Part shown: positions 1-12,305 of the stretch, piece by piece | Layout: every line of letters starts with the position of its first letter | Position numbering within the stretch: the stretch's first letter is position 1 | Source of the DNA: Desmodesmus armatus | Lineage: Eukaryota; Chlorophyta; Chlorophyceae; Sphaeropleales; Scenedesmaceae | Direction of reading: 5' to 3' | DNA: 64,000 nt | Assembly: GCA_007449985.2 (NCBI GenBank) | Contig: VIIQ02000851.1 | Span: 113,622-177,621 of the forward strand | Made by a program: the position numbers and the translations under genes | Notes under the pieces: model-generated | What the model saw: only the letters and a program-made list of their open reading frames with translations | Databases searched by the model: none | Told to the model about the DNA's origin: nothing

Positions 1-723
1 GTTACACATGCATGACATATGAGTTGCTATATGCTGTAGTACTTGACACCAGTCCAATACATGTGGGTTTTGAATAGAACAGATGATAGCAACTACGCTG
101 CTTGGTGACAGATGACAGATACAGCATCTCCTCCCTCTTATCAACGGCACCAGTTGCAACAGTTGTTACAAGATCGCTGCGCTGCTCCAAATTCCTGTCG
201 GTAGGTAACAGCAATCCATACACAAACCATAACACCACTTGCTGCTGCTTCTCAACCAAGGCGCAACTGTATCAGTACTGCACATGCAGGCACAGCTTGC
301 TGCACACAATGGTGGTACAGCACGGCAGCTGACAAACCCATCCAAGAAGTTTCAAGCAGCAATACCTGCAAGGAAGCAGTAAGAAAGCAACACTCCAAAC
401 ACAAAGAGACGCCTGCAAGAGATGGAGAGCTTGTTGCAACTACATGCAAACCCCTGTCCCAGTTGAGAGCACTGGTGTACCAACAGATCAAAGCATGTGC
501 AGCCGAGCCACACACCTGAGCAGCCGCTGTTAGCCCAGCAGGTGACTGAAGCTACATTTGACACTGGCGCCGCCAAAAAAACAGTCATGTGGCGCTGCTG
601 CGGCTTTGCGTGATTTGCTGCACACTCGCTGTCTATTGCTGCAAAGGCGCTGTGTGATGCTGCAGACTTGCTGCTACTAGTAGAAGGCAGGGCAAAGTTG
701 CTGAGCTGACCAACACTGAAACC
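1..723. other. No gene seen; repeat-poor flank
   Basis: I see no conserved protein, splice-consistent exon or RNA gene here. Open frames are short and without family resemblance. The stretch leads into the 3-copy repeat that begins at 724. Confidence 0.5.
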
Positions 724-1537
724 ATGCGTGTGCGCTGCAGCAGCCCGTATGCTGTGCTGTTTTTGTGCCTGTCGCTCACGCTCCGATCGCGGGGCTCGCT
801 AGGGCAACAGCAGCAGCGGTACCAGGGTCTGTGCAATGCAACCCTCCCCTTCCCTCCTTCCCCTGTGCAGCGGTACTTGTCCAGTACCCTAGTAGGCAGC
901 ACAAGCTGTCCAGGTGGCCCTGGGTGCTGCTGCTAAAAGTCGGCGCAGACGCAATGCAAACTGTTGGTTGCTGCATGATGCAGTCCTAGGACAATCGGCT
1001 GACTAGTGACATGCATGTGCGCTGCAGCAGCCCGTATGCTGTGCTGTTTGATGCCTTTTGCTGACACACCACTCGGGCGCTCGCTAGGGCAACAGCGGCA
1101 GCGGTACCAGGGTCAGTGCAATGCATCCCTCCCCTTCCCTCCTTCCCCCTGTGTGCTGCTGTCGGTACTTATCCAGTACCCTAGTAAGTCAGCAGTACTT
1201 CTCCAGTACTGTAGCATGGAGCTGTTTCAAGCTGCCCAGCTGGTCCTGGGTGCTGCTGCACATTGAAGGGCACAAGACAAACTGCTCAATGCTGCATGTG
1301 ATGCTGCTGTTCTGGAAGAGCCTACTGGCTACTGACATGCACGTGTTCGCTGCAACAGCCCGTATGCTGTGCTGTTTGGTGCCTTTCGCCGACACACCAC
1401 TCGGGCGCTCGCTAGGGCAACAGCAGCAGCGGTACCAGGGTCTGTGCAATGCAACCCTCCCCACCCCTCCTCCCCCCTGTGCAGCAGTACTTGTCCAGTA
1501 CCCTAAGATGTTAGCAGTACTTGTCCAGTACCCTAGA
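724..1537. repeat. Three-copy direct repeat of about 290-325 bp
   Basis: Copies start near 724, 1010 and 1336. Each begins with a block containing CAGCCCGTATGCTGTGCTG, continues with CTCGCTAGGGCAACAGC and GGTACCAGGGTC, runs through a C/T-rich stretch and ends in GTACTTGTCCAGTACC-like sequence. That last motif also recurs alone near 1195 and 1513. Copies differ by substitutions and short indels. All three frames open and close between copies, so the repeat is probably non-coding. It could be a diverged satellite or a piece of an unrecognised transposon. Confidence 0.8.
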
Positions 1538-1880
1538 ATAGAATAGAATGTCAGCTGCATGATGCTACGAGGACATGATGCAGTGCATGTGCGAGTGTTT
1601 GAGCCCCCATATGCAGGCACGAGGAGAGATGCTGCTGTCTGCTGCTGAGCTGCGAAACAGCAGGCCAACATGTTCTTCATGCTCAATGATGTAAGCCCTC
1701 GCCTCCTGCGCACACCTTGTGGTGAAACCATCTATCCATTCATCCATAGGAGCATCCTCCAGCAGCTCTCTGCAGCAGCTCCTCCCTCCCGTTCTGCGAT
1801 GCGGGACAGTCCTAGGATGCATGTGCGCTGTGGCTGTGGGTGCATGGCTGCGACAGTCTAGTTGTTCACCAAAAAACGGT

Positions 1881-4800
1881 GGATGTGGCTACACGTTGGT
1901 TGATTGCCTAGGGAAATTTACAGGGGCGATTGGGGGTTCAGCAATTTTTGTGTAAGGGGCAGTGGCCAATAGGAGTTATGTCAAAAGATATGGCAAGGGA
2001 TGAAAAAAAGTAGCAGTGGCAAACTATATACCATAAGTGGATCAGCAGGTGAACGACCCATGGAGAAGGGGTCACCACCCAGTCAAGTAGGTAGACTTGC
2101 AGACACGCGCAGCCCGGTCACAACCCGAAGGTGGAGCGACACAGCCAGCCAGCCAGACAGCTAGACCAGCAGACAACCAGCACACAAGCATCATGTTGTT
2201 TCTTGCGACCCTCCAGAAAGCATAATGTGTTAGGATTTATCAGAATGAGCAGCCACAACTGGTGCAAGAGCACCCCAGAAGCTAGACGTGCAGACAGGCA
2301 CAACCCTGAGTCCGCCCAGTTGTGACGCATAGGACCACCTATGCGTCACACCTGGACAGCTAGACAACTAGACAACTAGCCCAGACGGCTTGACAGCCAG
2401 ACAGCTAGACAATTGCCCAGGCTGGACAGCTAGCCCACGGCTAGACAACTAGACGGCTAGACAAGGTTTGTGTCAACCCAGCAAGTGTCAACCCCAGCTA
2501 CACGGCTAGACACACTTCTGTTGAGTGCATATGCATGTTGATGCTGCTGGGGTGCAAAGTTGACCCAGCGCCAATGGCTGCCTTGTCCAGCCTCACGCAG
2601 TATGAATGTTGCAGGGCTGCGCACTCCGAGTGCAACAGTGTTGTGGTTGCTGCTGCAGCCTTCAGGTCCTTGCACTATGCTGCTGCTACGTCATGTTTGA
2701 GTGGGGCTGTGCGCATTGTTGCTGCTACTGCTGCAGCGTTTAGGTCCTTGCACTATGCTGCTGCTATGGTGTTTGAGTGGGGTTGTGCGTGCTGTTGCTG
2801 TTGTACTGCTGCAGCCTTCAGGTCCCTGCAAAATGCTGCTGCCACGGCGTGTTTGATGGTGGTGCTGCTGCTGCAGCTGCAGCCTTCAGGCCCCTGCAAT
2901 ATGCTGCTGCCACTGCGTGTTTGATGGTGGTGCTGCTGCTGCTGCCGCTGCAGCCTTCAGGTCCCTGCAATATGCTGCTGCCACGGCGTGTTTGATGGTG
3001 GTGCTGCTGCTGCAGCTGCAGCCTTCAGGCCCCTGCAATATGCTGCTGCCACTGCGTGTTTGATGGTGGTGGTGCTGCTGCTGCCGCTGCAGCCTTCAGG
3101 TCCCTGCAATATGCTGCTGCCACGGCGTGTTTGATGGTGGTGTGTTGCCGCTGCAGCTGCAGCCTTCAGGCCCCTGCAATATGCTGCTGCCACTGCGTGT
3201 TTGATGGTGGTGCTGCTGCTGCTGCCGCTGCAGCCTTCAGGTCCCTGCAATATGCTGCTGCCACGGCGTGTTTGATGGTGGTGTGTTGCCGCTGCAGCTG
3301 CAGCCTTCAGGCCCCTGCAATATGCTGCTGCCACTGCGTGTTTGATGGTGGTGCTGCTGCTGCTGCCGCTGCAGCCTTCAGGTCCCTGCAATATGCTGCT
3401 GCCACGGCGTGTTTGATGGTGGTGCTGCTGCTGCAGCTGCAGCCTTCAGGCCCCTGCAATATGCTGCTGCCACGGCGTGTTTGATGGTGGTGCTGCTGCT
3501 GCTGCCGCTGCAGCCTTCAGGTCCCTGCAATATGCTGCTGCCACGGCTTGTTTGATGGTGGTGTGTTGCCGCTGCAGCTGCAGCCTTCAGGCCCCTGCAA
3601 TATGCTGCTGCCACGGCGTGTTTGATGGTGGTGCTGCTGCTGCTGCCGCTGCAGCCTTCAGGTCCCTGCAATATGCTGCTGCCACGGCGTGTTTGATGGT
3701 GGTGTGTTGCCGCTGCAGCTGCTCCTGCTGGTGGTGTTGCTGCTGCAGCCTTTTCAGGCTTGAGTGGGGCTGTGCGTGCTTTTGCTGTTGTACTGCTGCA
3801 GCCTTCAGGCCCTTGCACTGTGCTGCTGTCACGCCGTGACGGGGTGTTTGAGGGGGGCTGTGTGCATTGTTGCTGCTACTGCTGCAGCCTTCAGGTCCTT
3901 GCACTATGCTGCTGCTGCGGGGTGTTTGAGTGAGGCTGTGTGCATTGTTGCTGCTACTGCTGCAGCCTTCAGGCCCTTGCTGCTGCTGCCGTGGGGTGTT
4001 TAAATGTGCGCACGCAGACTCTGCTGGGTCCCTGCCGGCACACGACTTGCTGCAATGCACTGCCCATGCTAATCATGCCATTGAGGTGGGGTGTGACATG
4101 ATGCTCATTTTCTATGCGTTGAACAGTGAACATCAGGTGCAGCAGCTACACCCAAGGGGCCCGCTGCTGGCCCAGACTTGCCTGCTGCAGCGCCTGACTG
4201 ATGGCACATTGCATCAGTGACGTCAGATCAAAGCAGGCCTTTGTCCGTCACACAACCCTTGCCCTTGCAATAGGCTGCTGTCAGGGGGTATTTGACCAGG
4301 GCATCGCGCATGCAGACTCTGCTGGGTCCCTGCCAGCACACGACTTGCTGCAACGCGCTGCGCGCAGCCCATGCCAAACATGTTCTTGTTAAGGTAACTC
4401 GGAGTTAGGGTGTGACACTTGGCAGTGGGGGTTGCTATGTCGTGACGGATGTAGGCCAGGGCCCTGGCACAACCTAGAAAGTCTGCTTTGCAGCCTGGCT
4501 GTTGAGGCACCTGGCACGATAGGTTGTGGCTTTGAATTGGAATCGGTTGCTCTACTTCCATGAGTTCAATCGAAGTTACTGGCACCAGGTGCGGTGCACT
4601 TGCTACACCCAGGGGTTCCTACTTTGCTGGACGCACTCATCTGCATTTCATGCTGCAGGCTGCATCCCAGCCAGGTGGCACAACAACAGCTTTGCCGCTT
4701 GCACAGCCTGCATCAGGGCATCTTGCAGAAGCTGTGATGCCCAACATGGTGTCCTTTTTGGCCAATATATCGGGTTGTCGTTGCTTGAGCATTCACAGGC

Positions 4801-5360
4801 ATGCCACTAGGGGCAGCACATGTCCCAGCCTTGACTTGCACACGGACATGCTGCAGTGTGCAGTTCGTCTGCATGCCAGGAACCATGCGTGGTGGAAGTC
4901 AGGTGTGACCACTTGCAATGGAGGGTGCTGTGTCGTGATGGATGCAAGCCAGGGCCTTGGAACGATATGCCAGCAGAGTTGCTCTGTGGACACTCTGCTG
5001 CTGCACCATCTTGGCTGTTGCACACATGGATCTCCCGGCGGCAACCATCACTCCTGCAATTGCGGATTGCATATTAGAGTTTACTCCCTGCCATCGTGCC
5101 GCACAAGCGGACCGTGTGGAACCAGGAACTCTTCGAACCGGACAGATCCACGATCTTGTCTAGTGTGTCTACCTGTCTGCCTGTCTAGCCGTCTGGCTGT
5201 CTGGCCATTTACCCGAATGGCATTGCACCCTAATCAACAATACTCTTCGCCTGCGTGCAGCTGGTGGGACCAGTTCCTGCACTATACCATGTCTGCTTGT
5301 CTAGCGTCTACACCCCAGGGACAGAGCCCCTGTGACTGCATCCAACGTGTAGCCACATCC
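1881..5360. mobile_element. Candidate DNA element bounded by 19-bp inverted repeats with subterminal motif arrays
   Basis: The 19 bases at 1881-1899 (GGATGTGGCTACACGTTGG) recur as an exact reverse complement at 5342-5360. Inside each end lies an array of short motifs in opposite orientation: CTAGACAACTAGAC/CAGACAGCTAGAC-type words at about 2085-2510, and GTCTGCCTGTCTAGCCGTCT-type words at about 5155-5310. Inverted ends plus inverted subterminal arrays are typical of cut-and-paste DNA transposons. The interior holds a minisatellite and two diverged direct repeats (about 4010-4070 with 4305-4370, and 4430-4480 with 4923-4970). No transposase is recognisable and no target-site duplication was identified, so the true ends may lie outside the 19-mers. 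Confidence 0.4.
2640..3990. repeat. Minisatellite, about 71-bp unit, roughly 18-19 copies
   Basis: The unit contains GCAGCCTTCAGG followed by TCCCTGCAATATGCTGCTGCC, then GGCGTGTTTGATGGTGGTG and a CTG-rich spacer. Most units are 70-72 bp, and two variants (GGTCCC versus GGCCCC, with different CTG spacers) alternate, giving a higher-order period of about 142 bp. Outer copies are more diverged. Because 71 is not a multiple of three, the long open frames on both strands drift between readings, so I regard them as by-products of the repeat and not as genes. Confidence 0.9.
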
Positions 5361-7547
5361 GCCCAAAAAACAAGGCAAGCATACCAATTGCGAAAAGAAG
5401 GGCTGGAAGAAACAGTGGGGCGATTCACAGAGACCTAGCTGCAGCTGGGTGAGAGTTCCACAGGGGCAGAAACTATCAGCACAATCCGAAAGTGGTTGTG
5501 GTCTGTTTCTGCTAAAGGTGGCGCATGGCCCGTGGCTATGTACCGGTTCTTCAGGAAAGGTAACAACAAAACCGCACGATGTGACCTGTCACTTGGGTTG
5601 TCGCCCAAGCAAATCATAGAAAAGTGCGCAATCGCCAAAAAAAATTAATACGATGCATGGTGCCCTTGTCAACCTGTGTATGGCTCCCGGAGCCCTGAAG
5701 TTTGGAAAGGGCGCTCGATTGCAAGGTGATTCTGCATACATACGCCCGCCACCCTCTCGTTTAGCCAGTACTTTTTCTTGAAATTTTGTTTGTCTGTGCC
5801 GCGCACGATGACACCAGCCTGTCCCATAGTCGCTGCCGCTTGCAGGTTTGAGTGCAGTGCCAGCCCGTGTAGCCTGTGAACACAGATTGGCTATTCAATA
5901 GCATGCATGACACTCCCTCACACACTGCAGGACAGCAGCATGGCGTCCTGCCCTCCGTGTGTGGAGTGCATTCAGCTGGGAATCAACTGGGATGGGGCTG
6001 GCAGGACAAGACTGGACAACAAGGAGGGCGAGGACGGCGCTCAAGTCGCAACGGTATCCCAATACAGCATTCGTAGCTGACTCAGCTATTCAGAATGTGG
6101 TCTGCATACCCCACTTTGAGACCTGGGGGTCGTCAAACGATGCTGGCCGGCAGAAAGGCTGCACGGAGCACTGCACCGTGTCTTTGCCATTGATCGGCAC
6201 CCTCAGGGTACAGGCTGTACACAATGCAACCAATTTCACGTCTCGTTGGGCACTGTGTGCCGCAGTGACTGGCAGCAGCACCAACCTGGACCTGTGGGCC
6301 TTTCAGAGCAGCAGTTGCAGGGGCGTTTGAAGAACGGACCCTACGTCTGACTGCGCAAGCAGCGACGAGCATAGTGCGCTGCAACTGACTCTAGCTTTCT
6401 TTGAATGGCTTGGCAAGTATTCCTTTGTCATGGTGTGATCACATGATCCTTGGTCATGGTGCCATGGTGTGAACAATTGGGATTACCTCCATGCATTAGA
6501 AAGAGTGTTGGTGACCAGGTGGTTTGGACAGTCCAAACCGTTCTAGGAGCCTAGACCGAGTTGCAGGGCCAAGTTGTAGGAAATATGTCTACGAGCAGAT
6601 ACACACTGACCTATTACATAACCTGGCCTGTGCCTGGGGTGTTGTGCTTGCCAAGCAGGGCGCAGCTGTCCCTTGCTACACAACATGCAGCAGGAGCAAT
6701 GGAGCAGCAGGCATGCAGAGGTGCAAGTAGTCATAGGACTTGGCTGGGTCCAGTGGCCATGTCACAGGTGCGGCACCTGAATTGCCATCAAAAAGACGGT
6801 CATTGTGGACGCCTTGCACTCGCACATGAGTTACAACAGCACCGTGGTCGGACCAGCCTGTCACATCTGTTGCTCTGTTGGCCACTCTGGTAACATTGCG
6901 CAATGCCTTACACCCAGCCTTGGCATTGGTTCCGAACCAAATTTACTGTGACAGTAAATCACTCAAGACTGGCGTCACATGTGTGCCAGCAGGGCAATGG
7001 CAGAGGCTGAGCGCAGCATGATGCATCAGCAGAGCAAGACATACAATGTAGCATGTGAAGCAGCGCTGCGCACTAATTTGCAGGCACGCTGTGACCGCAC
7101 TTCCAACAGGACCTCGCATGAGTACTTGCAAGGAAGTGTGTTGTGTGCTTTCAGGTGAAGGAGACGTCGTTTCTTTAGATCAGATCACGATGACACCAAC
7201 TGCGTCAACACAGCCATCTATTTTTTGACAGCATACATGCTGAGCACATAGTATACCGGTGGTACAGGTGTTTTGCGTGTATACACGACAGCTTCAAGGC
7301 AGTGCCTGTGCGTGGGGTTTGCTACCAGCCTGCAGGCAATGTTGTGTTGGAGTCCAACATTCGCCCTTGCAATTGTCATGTTGGCATGTCACACTGTTCT
7401 GTGACAGAACAAGCTTGCAACCTGTTGCTGTGCTGGCCAAGGGCTAAATCAGCCTCAAAACATAAGGCTACATCTTGATTTACGTGTATGCGTGTTCTTC
7501 ATGCATCCAGTGCCCCCCCTCCTGCCCCCCCCCCTCCTGCACTCCCT
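5361..7547. other. No gene seen
   Basis: Only short open frames without conserved motifs. A stretch at about 5380-5650 reads as a Lys/Arg-rich peptide with an internal stop and resembles nothing I can name. C-rich tracts lie just before the transposon at 7548. Confidence 0.45.
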
Positions 7548-8198
7548 CTAAGGGGGTGTTCACACCGGGGTGGGGCTTAACTACACCCCTGCTGGGATTC
7601 TGTTCACACCGAAATGGAGTGGCTGAGTTATCTCAATTGCATCGTATAAACCGCTTGATATACGTGTTAACTCAATATATTTCACCTTGTACGGCCGCAA
7701 GTCGACACCATGCTTCGAGCAGGGGCAGCTGCTGCTGCGGGTCATTGCATTGTTGATCACCAGCTGACGGGCCGCTGCTTCTTCATAGAACAACTCATGC
7801 ATTGCATAAGTCCATTTGATGCGTCCTGCCTTGCTGTCCTCACCCTGACCCCCCTTTTTGGGCATCCTTCTTCTTTGCCATCACCAAGATCTGCTGTTCT
7901 CGACAACGAGATCGATATGGGCGGAGTTTCTTTGCAAAGTGTTGAGTTATGACACCCAATAGTATAATTGTATCGCGCGTTTGGCATAACTCAGCCGTTC
8001 GAAAACCTTAACTGGGGAGTCAGACCCCTAGTCAAGACCCCATGCTGCTGCTCATGAGTTATCTCGGCAGGAGGCACGGGGGGACATAAAAACCACATAA
8101 CTCAAATCAGTTACACTTATATTGAACTTTTTAACCTCGCTTTACGCCTAACTCAACCAAAAAAAGTGCCTAACTCCCCGGTGTGAACACTCCCTTAG
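7548..8198. mobile_element. 651-bp terminal-inverted-repeat transposon (Harbinger-like, probably non-autonomous)
   Basis: The left end 7548-7570 begins CTAAGGGGGTGTTCACACC and the right end 8176-8198 is its reverse complement with one mismatch in 23 bases. Between them the word AACTCA/TGAGTT recurs at least seven times in both orientations as a subterminal motif (near 7623, 7670, 7942, 7984, 8056, 8096, 8147). A 60-codon exon on the minus strand (7865-7686) resembles a Myb/SANT-like DNA-binding domain, as carried by PIF/Harbinger elements. TAA on the left and TTA on the right flank the G-rich termini, which is suggestive of TWA target preference but is not a clean direct duplication. No DDE transposase fits in this length. 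Confidence 0.6.
7686..7865 (-). CDS. Myb/SANT-like DNA-binding exon inside the transposon (remnant)
   Basis: The frame starts MPKKGGQGED, then has a helix-rich segment around KWTYAMHELFYEEAAARQL, in the style of trihelix/Myb-SANT domains (W-T-x-x-M-x-x-L-F), and ends DLRPYK immediately before a canonical donor (AAG|GTGAAA, GT at 7685-7684). Downstream bases read through to a stop without resemblance, so an intron begins here. The partner exon is not in the element, so this is either a first exon left by an internal deletion or part of a tiny DNA-binding protein. Family placement is by motif impression only. Confidence 0.5.
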
Positions 8199-8608
8199 GC
8201 CCTTAAGTGCAGTTAGCCAGAGGCAGTTAGGAATGGTGCAATGTGTGTTGCAAGGGTCTCATGGGTACACCTTCAAGTGCTAGATGCATGCAACCTCAAA
8301 TAACTGTTGCCGAAGTTGAAGTTGTCCATTCAACCTGGCACCCATCCTGACTTACAGGCTGGTCAAATGCAGGTCAACGCTGCAGCCCCCTTGTCGACCA
8401 TGAAAGCTCGTATCCTTTCCCGTTACTTCACCAGAAGCTTTTATACATTCTCACATTGGAGACGGTGGAGGAAGCAGCATATTCGTCCTGCTACATACCG
8501 AACAAAGAGCGTTTCGACAGTTTCCCAGGCAGTCTCTTCGGCAAACAGAGCTGGTGTCGTTGGCGTCTTGTAGTGAATCTATTGCTGTACTCTGGCTCTC
8601 GTGCGCTG

Positions 8609-11600
8609 ATGCTGCAGCAAACAGCGATGCAGACGCGCTTGCACATGTGCACGCCAAGGTTGAGACAGCCCGGTGCCATAGCCCACGGAAAGCTCCTTCG
8701 ACGATCAGGTAATGCTTACGTTTGAACTTATAGATAAGTGCCTGCAGCTACCGGCTTTCACGGCGCCACGAGAAGGGGTTGCAGCTACAGCCATCAGCAA
8801 CCTGCTTCAACCCCTTGTGCATGCATGTATGCTGCCTGCAGGCCGTGGTGTCAAAGCAGCAGCAACAAGGGGTGGTAGTGGTGAGGGTGGCAGCAGCATC
8901 TTGGCACCCCACCACTCCTGGCTACAGCGGCAGCGTGTGCTGCATCACGAGCCCCACCCCTCAGATGCAGATATCATTGAGCTTAACTGTGGGGGTGCAG
9001 TCATGGTCACCAGCAGAAGCACACTGCGGCAGGTGGGTACGATTGACAGCGACAGAACAAGCTAGCTATGCAGCAGCTGGTTGGGCTGCACGCATCAGCG
9101 ATGTGGAGCTGCGCACTCGAGTTGGATAGAGCCCCATGGGGGGGGGGGGCAGGGGGCGTTCATTGGACATGGGAACCTGTGGGCAGGTGCGTGTGAGACT
9201 CACAGATGTCAGCTAAAGCAGCTAGGATCGAGCAGTGCTAATCCTGCAGGGAATATACCAGGGTATCCACACATGCGCTGAGGGGGGGAGGGGGAGTAGA
9301 TGATGCTGACAGCTGTGCCATGCTGTGCTGTGTTGTGGTGTGCTGTGTTGTAGACACAGGGAGTGCATCCAGCCAATGCATGAACCATCCAAGGATGTGA
9401 CATTCCGAAGTTGCGTAGCAGTGCGTGGGAGCGCACAGAAATTACACAATCAGTCACAAGTAGTAAAAGGAAAAACTTTCACCTGATCAGCTTGCCTGTT
9501 GTGTTGTTCAGGTTGAGGGCAGCCTGCTGTGCCTGCTGTTTGACCCTGCCAACAGCCACCTGTTGAGTCATGATGCGGCAGGCAGGGTCTTCATGGACCA
9601 TGACCCAGCAGCATTCGGACTGCTGCTCAGACACCTGCGACAGCTCAGGGCAGCAGCAGGTGAGTTTTGAGCGATGCCGTGTACGCGGGGGGGGGGGGGG
9701 AGGGAGGGGGGGTAGAAGAGAGTCAGGAGCGCACAGGGAGACCTAAAACCAACGCTGATTGGCCGTGACATGCTGTAGTGGGTGAACTAGCTATTGTGCT
9801 GCACTGCGCTCTACTGCAACTGGGTGTTCATGGACCATGACCTAGCAGCATTTGAGGTGCTGCTAAGACACCTACGGCAGCTGAGGGGAGCAGGCAGTGA
9901 CCTGTGATGGGTGAGGATGGTGGGCTGTCCCGATCGCCATTGCACCAGAGACCTGCAAGCAGGGGGGGGGGGGGGGGAGGGGGGGCAGGCTTTGGTTTCG
10001 GGGTGTGAATTATTCTGGGGCAGCTGTCCTGAAGGCTGCGCAGTCAGAGGCAACCTTCAAAACAGCTGTGCCATCCGCAATTGCACCAGAGACCCTGAAA
10101 GCCTGGGGGGCTGTTTTAGCTTAGACTTCGGTTGGAATTAAACCAAGATATATTTAGGACTCTTTTGCTGGGGGTAGGAGGAGGAGCTGTTGAAGAGGCT
10201 TTGGGGTCGGGGTGGATGTGTCTGGGGCAGCTGTCTTTGATCTCGTCTGGCCGCTGTCTATGATGCCCATGGATAGCAGTCAGACCAGATCAAGGGCAGC
10301 TGCCCCAAAACGCTCATCACCTCATACCCACAAAGCCTCTTGCGTGCACGCGGGGGGGGGGGGGGGTACATGCTGAGTGTCATGTGTTGAATATGCTGCA
10401 ACCATGGGTTGCACTGTCTGCTAGATAGGGCAGCGAGGGGACAGGGTGGTGGGGTGTGTCTCAGACATAGTATGCACAATGACAACAGGACATATGGATC
10501 CATCCTTCCACAGGGCTACCCACCCTGCTCGTACTCTCGCTCTCTTCCTCCCACAGGAATACATGCGACCTATTAGCCATGCCCACGTTGTGTGTCATGC
10601 TGCCCGCAACACACTCAGGGCCGGGAGCCCCCCCCCCCCCCATAGCCCTGCCAGCCCCCCCCCCCCCCCCCCCCCCCCCCAGCTGATGCATGTTCCTTCA
10701 GGGCCCTCAACACACACCTGACCTCAACCCCCTCCCTCCCTCTGGGACATCGTGATCTGTCTGTCACCCACAACTCTGCACCCCTGCTTTCTGCCGCTCC
10801 CTACCTTCCCCCTCCCCCCCCCCCCAACACTCAGGGCCTGGAGGCACCCCTGTAGCCCTGCCAGCCATCCCCCCAGCAGATGCATGTTCCTTCAGGGCCC
10901 TCAACACACACCTGGGCCTAGGGCTGGCTGAGGAAGACATTGCTGCCGCTGTCAGGAGGGGGGCAGCACTGGCAGCAGCGACGGCTGCGGCGGCTGCTGC
11001 GGCGGCAGCAGTGCCACCATTCAACCTGACAGCGGAGGAGGTGGTGGCGAGGTGAGAGGGGGGTGCTGTTGGGAGGGGAGGGGGGGGGGGTGAGATGGTG
11101 AGAAGACTGTTTTGGGGGGGGGGTGCGGATGTGGGGGGGTGGGGGTGGGGGGGAGGGGGCAGGTGCAGGGGTGGCATGGGCGGGGGGGGGGGGTCCTTGC
11201 TGAGGAGGATATTGCTGCTGCTGTCAGGAGGGGGGCAGCCCTGGCAGCAGCGACGGCTGCGGCAGCTGCTGCCGCTGCTGCTGCTGCTGCGGCAGCAGTG
11301 CCTCCATTCAACCTGACAGCGGAGGAGGTGGTGGTGAGGTGAGAGGGGGGGGGGGGGGTGCTGCGACGGCGCGTAAATTGAGATGGGAAGGGAAACTTGT
11401 TTTTGGGGGGGGGGGCATGGGGGCTTTTTAAGGGGGGGGGGGAGGCGGTGCAGGGGTTGCGCGGGCGGATCGGGCAGGGGGGGGTGGCTCGGGCTAGCTG
11501 AGGAGGACATTGCTGCTGCTGTCAGGAGGGGGGCAGCATTGGCAGCAGCGACGGCTGCGGCTGCTGCTGCTGCTGCTGCGGCAGCAGTGCCTCCGTTCAA

Positions 11601-12270
11601 CCTGACGGCTGAGGATGTGGTGGTGAGGTGAGAGGGGGGGACTGCTGCGAGCGGACACGGGGGGGGGGGGGACAGGTTGAGATGAGGGGGCAAGTTGTGG
11701 GCGGGGGGAGCATGGGGTGTTTGGGGGGGGGGGGCTGTGGCACAAGAGGGTGGGGTGGGGTGGGGGGCTAAAGGGTGGAGTGGGCAGGGGGGTGGGGTGG
11801 GGGGTGGATGATCTATTGCCTTACGGCTGTCGTCAGCTCCCTGTCTTGCTCCCTGTCTTGCTCCCTGTTGGACTGCATCATGTGTCAGGGAGGCAGCTCA
11901 TGAACCACACTCAGCAGCCATGTTGTGCTTCCAATGCGCTTCCAATGCGCACAGCAGATCTCATGCTTCTTCTCAACACACAGCCTATTCCTCACCACAC
12001 AATCACTGTCCTGCTCACCCGCTCGTCTTCCTCACCCCCAGGTCCCCTCCAGTCCTGAGCCCCCCACCCCCCTCCCCCTATGCCAGCCGCCCAGCACCCC
12101 CCGGCACCCTGCAGCAACAGCAGCAGCAGCAGTGGCTGCGGCAGCAGTGGCAGCAGCAGTGCAGCCCTGGCAGCCGCCAGCAGCAGCAGCAGCAGCAGCA
12201 GCAATCCCTCAACAGCACTTTCCTGGAGTCATCTGACATAGCAACATCCAGCGACAGCACAGGTGTCACT

Positions 12271-12305
<35 letters not shown>

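Noticed and set aside
2957..3839. Long Ala/Ser/Cys open frames on both strands in the minisatellite
   Set aside because: They arise from the 71-bp repeat and shift frame between units; both strands are equally open.
4560..5438. A 292-codon plus-strand frame
   Set aside because: Cys/His/Ser-rich composition without domains. It crosses the subterminal motif array of the candidate transposon, and no splice or start context supports it.
11920..12041. Start of a separate Ser/Gln-rich gene at an ATG near 11920
   Set aside because: The acceptor at 12041 joins the upstream BTB exons exactly in phase, so the upstream part of the frame is intron.
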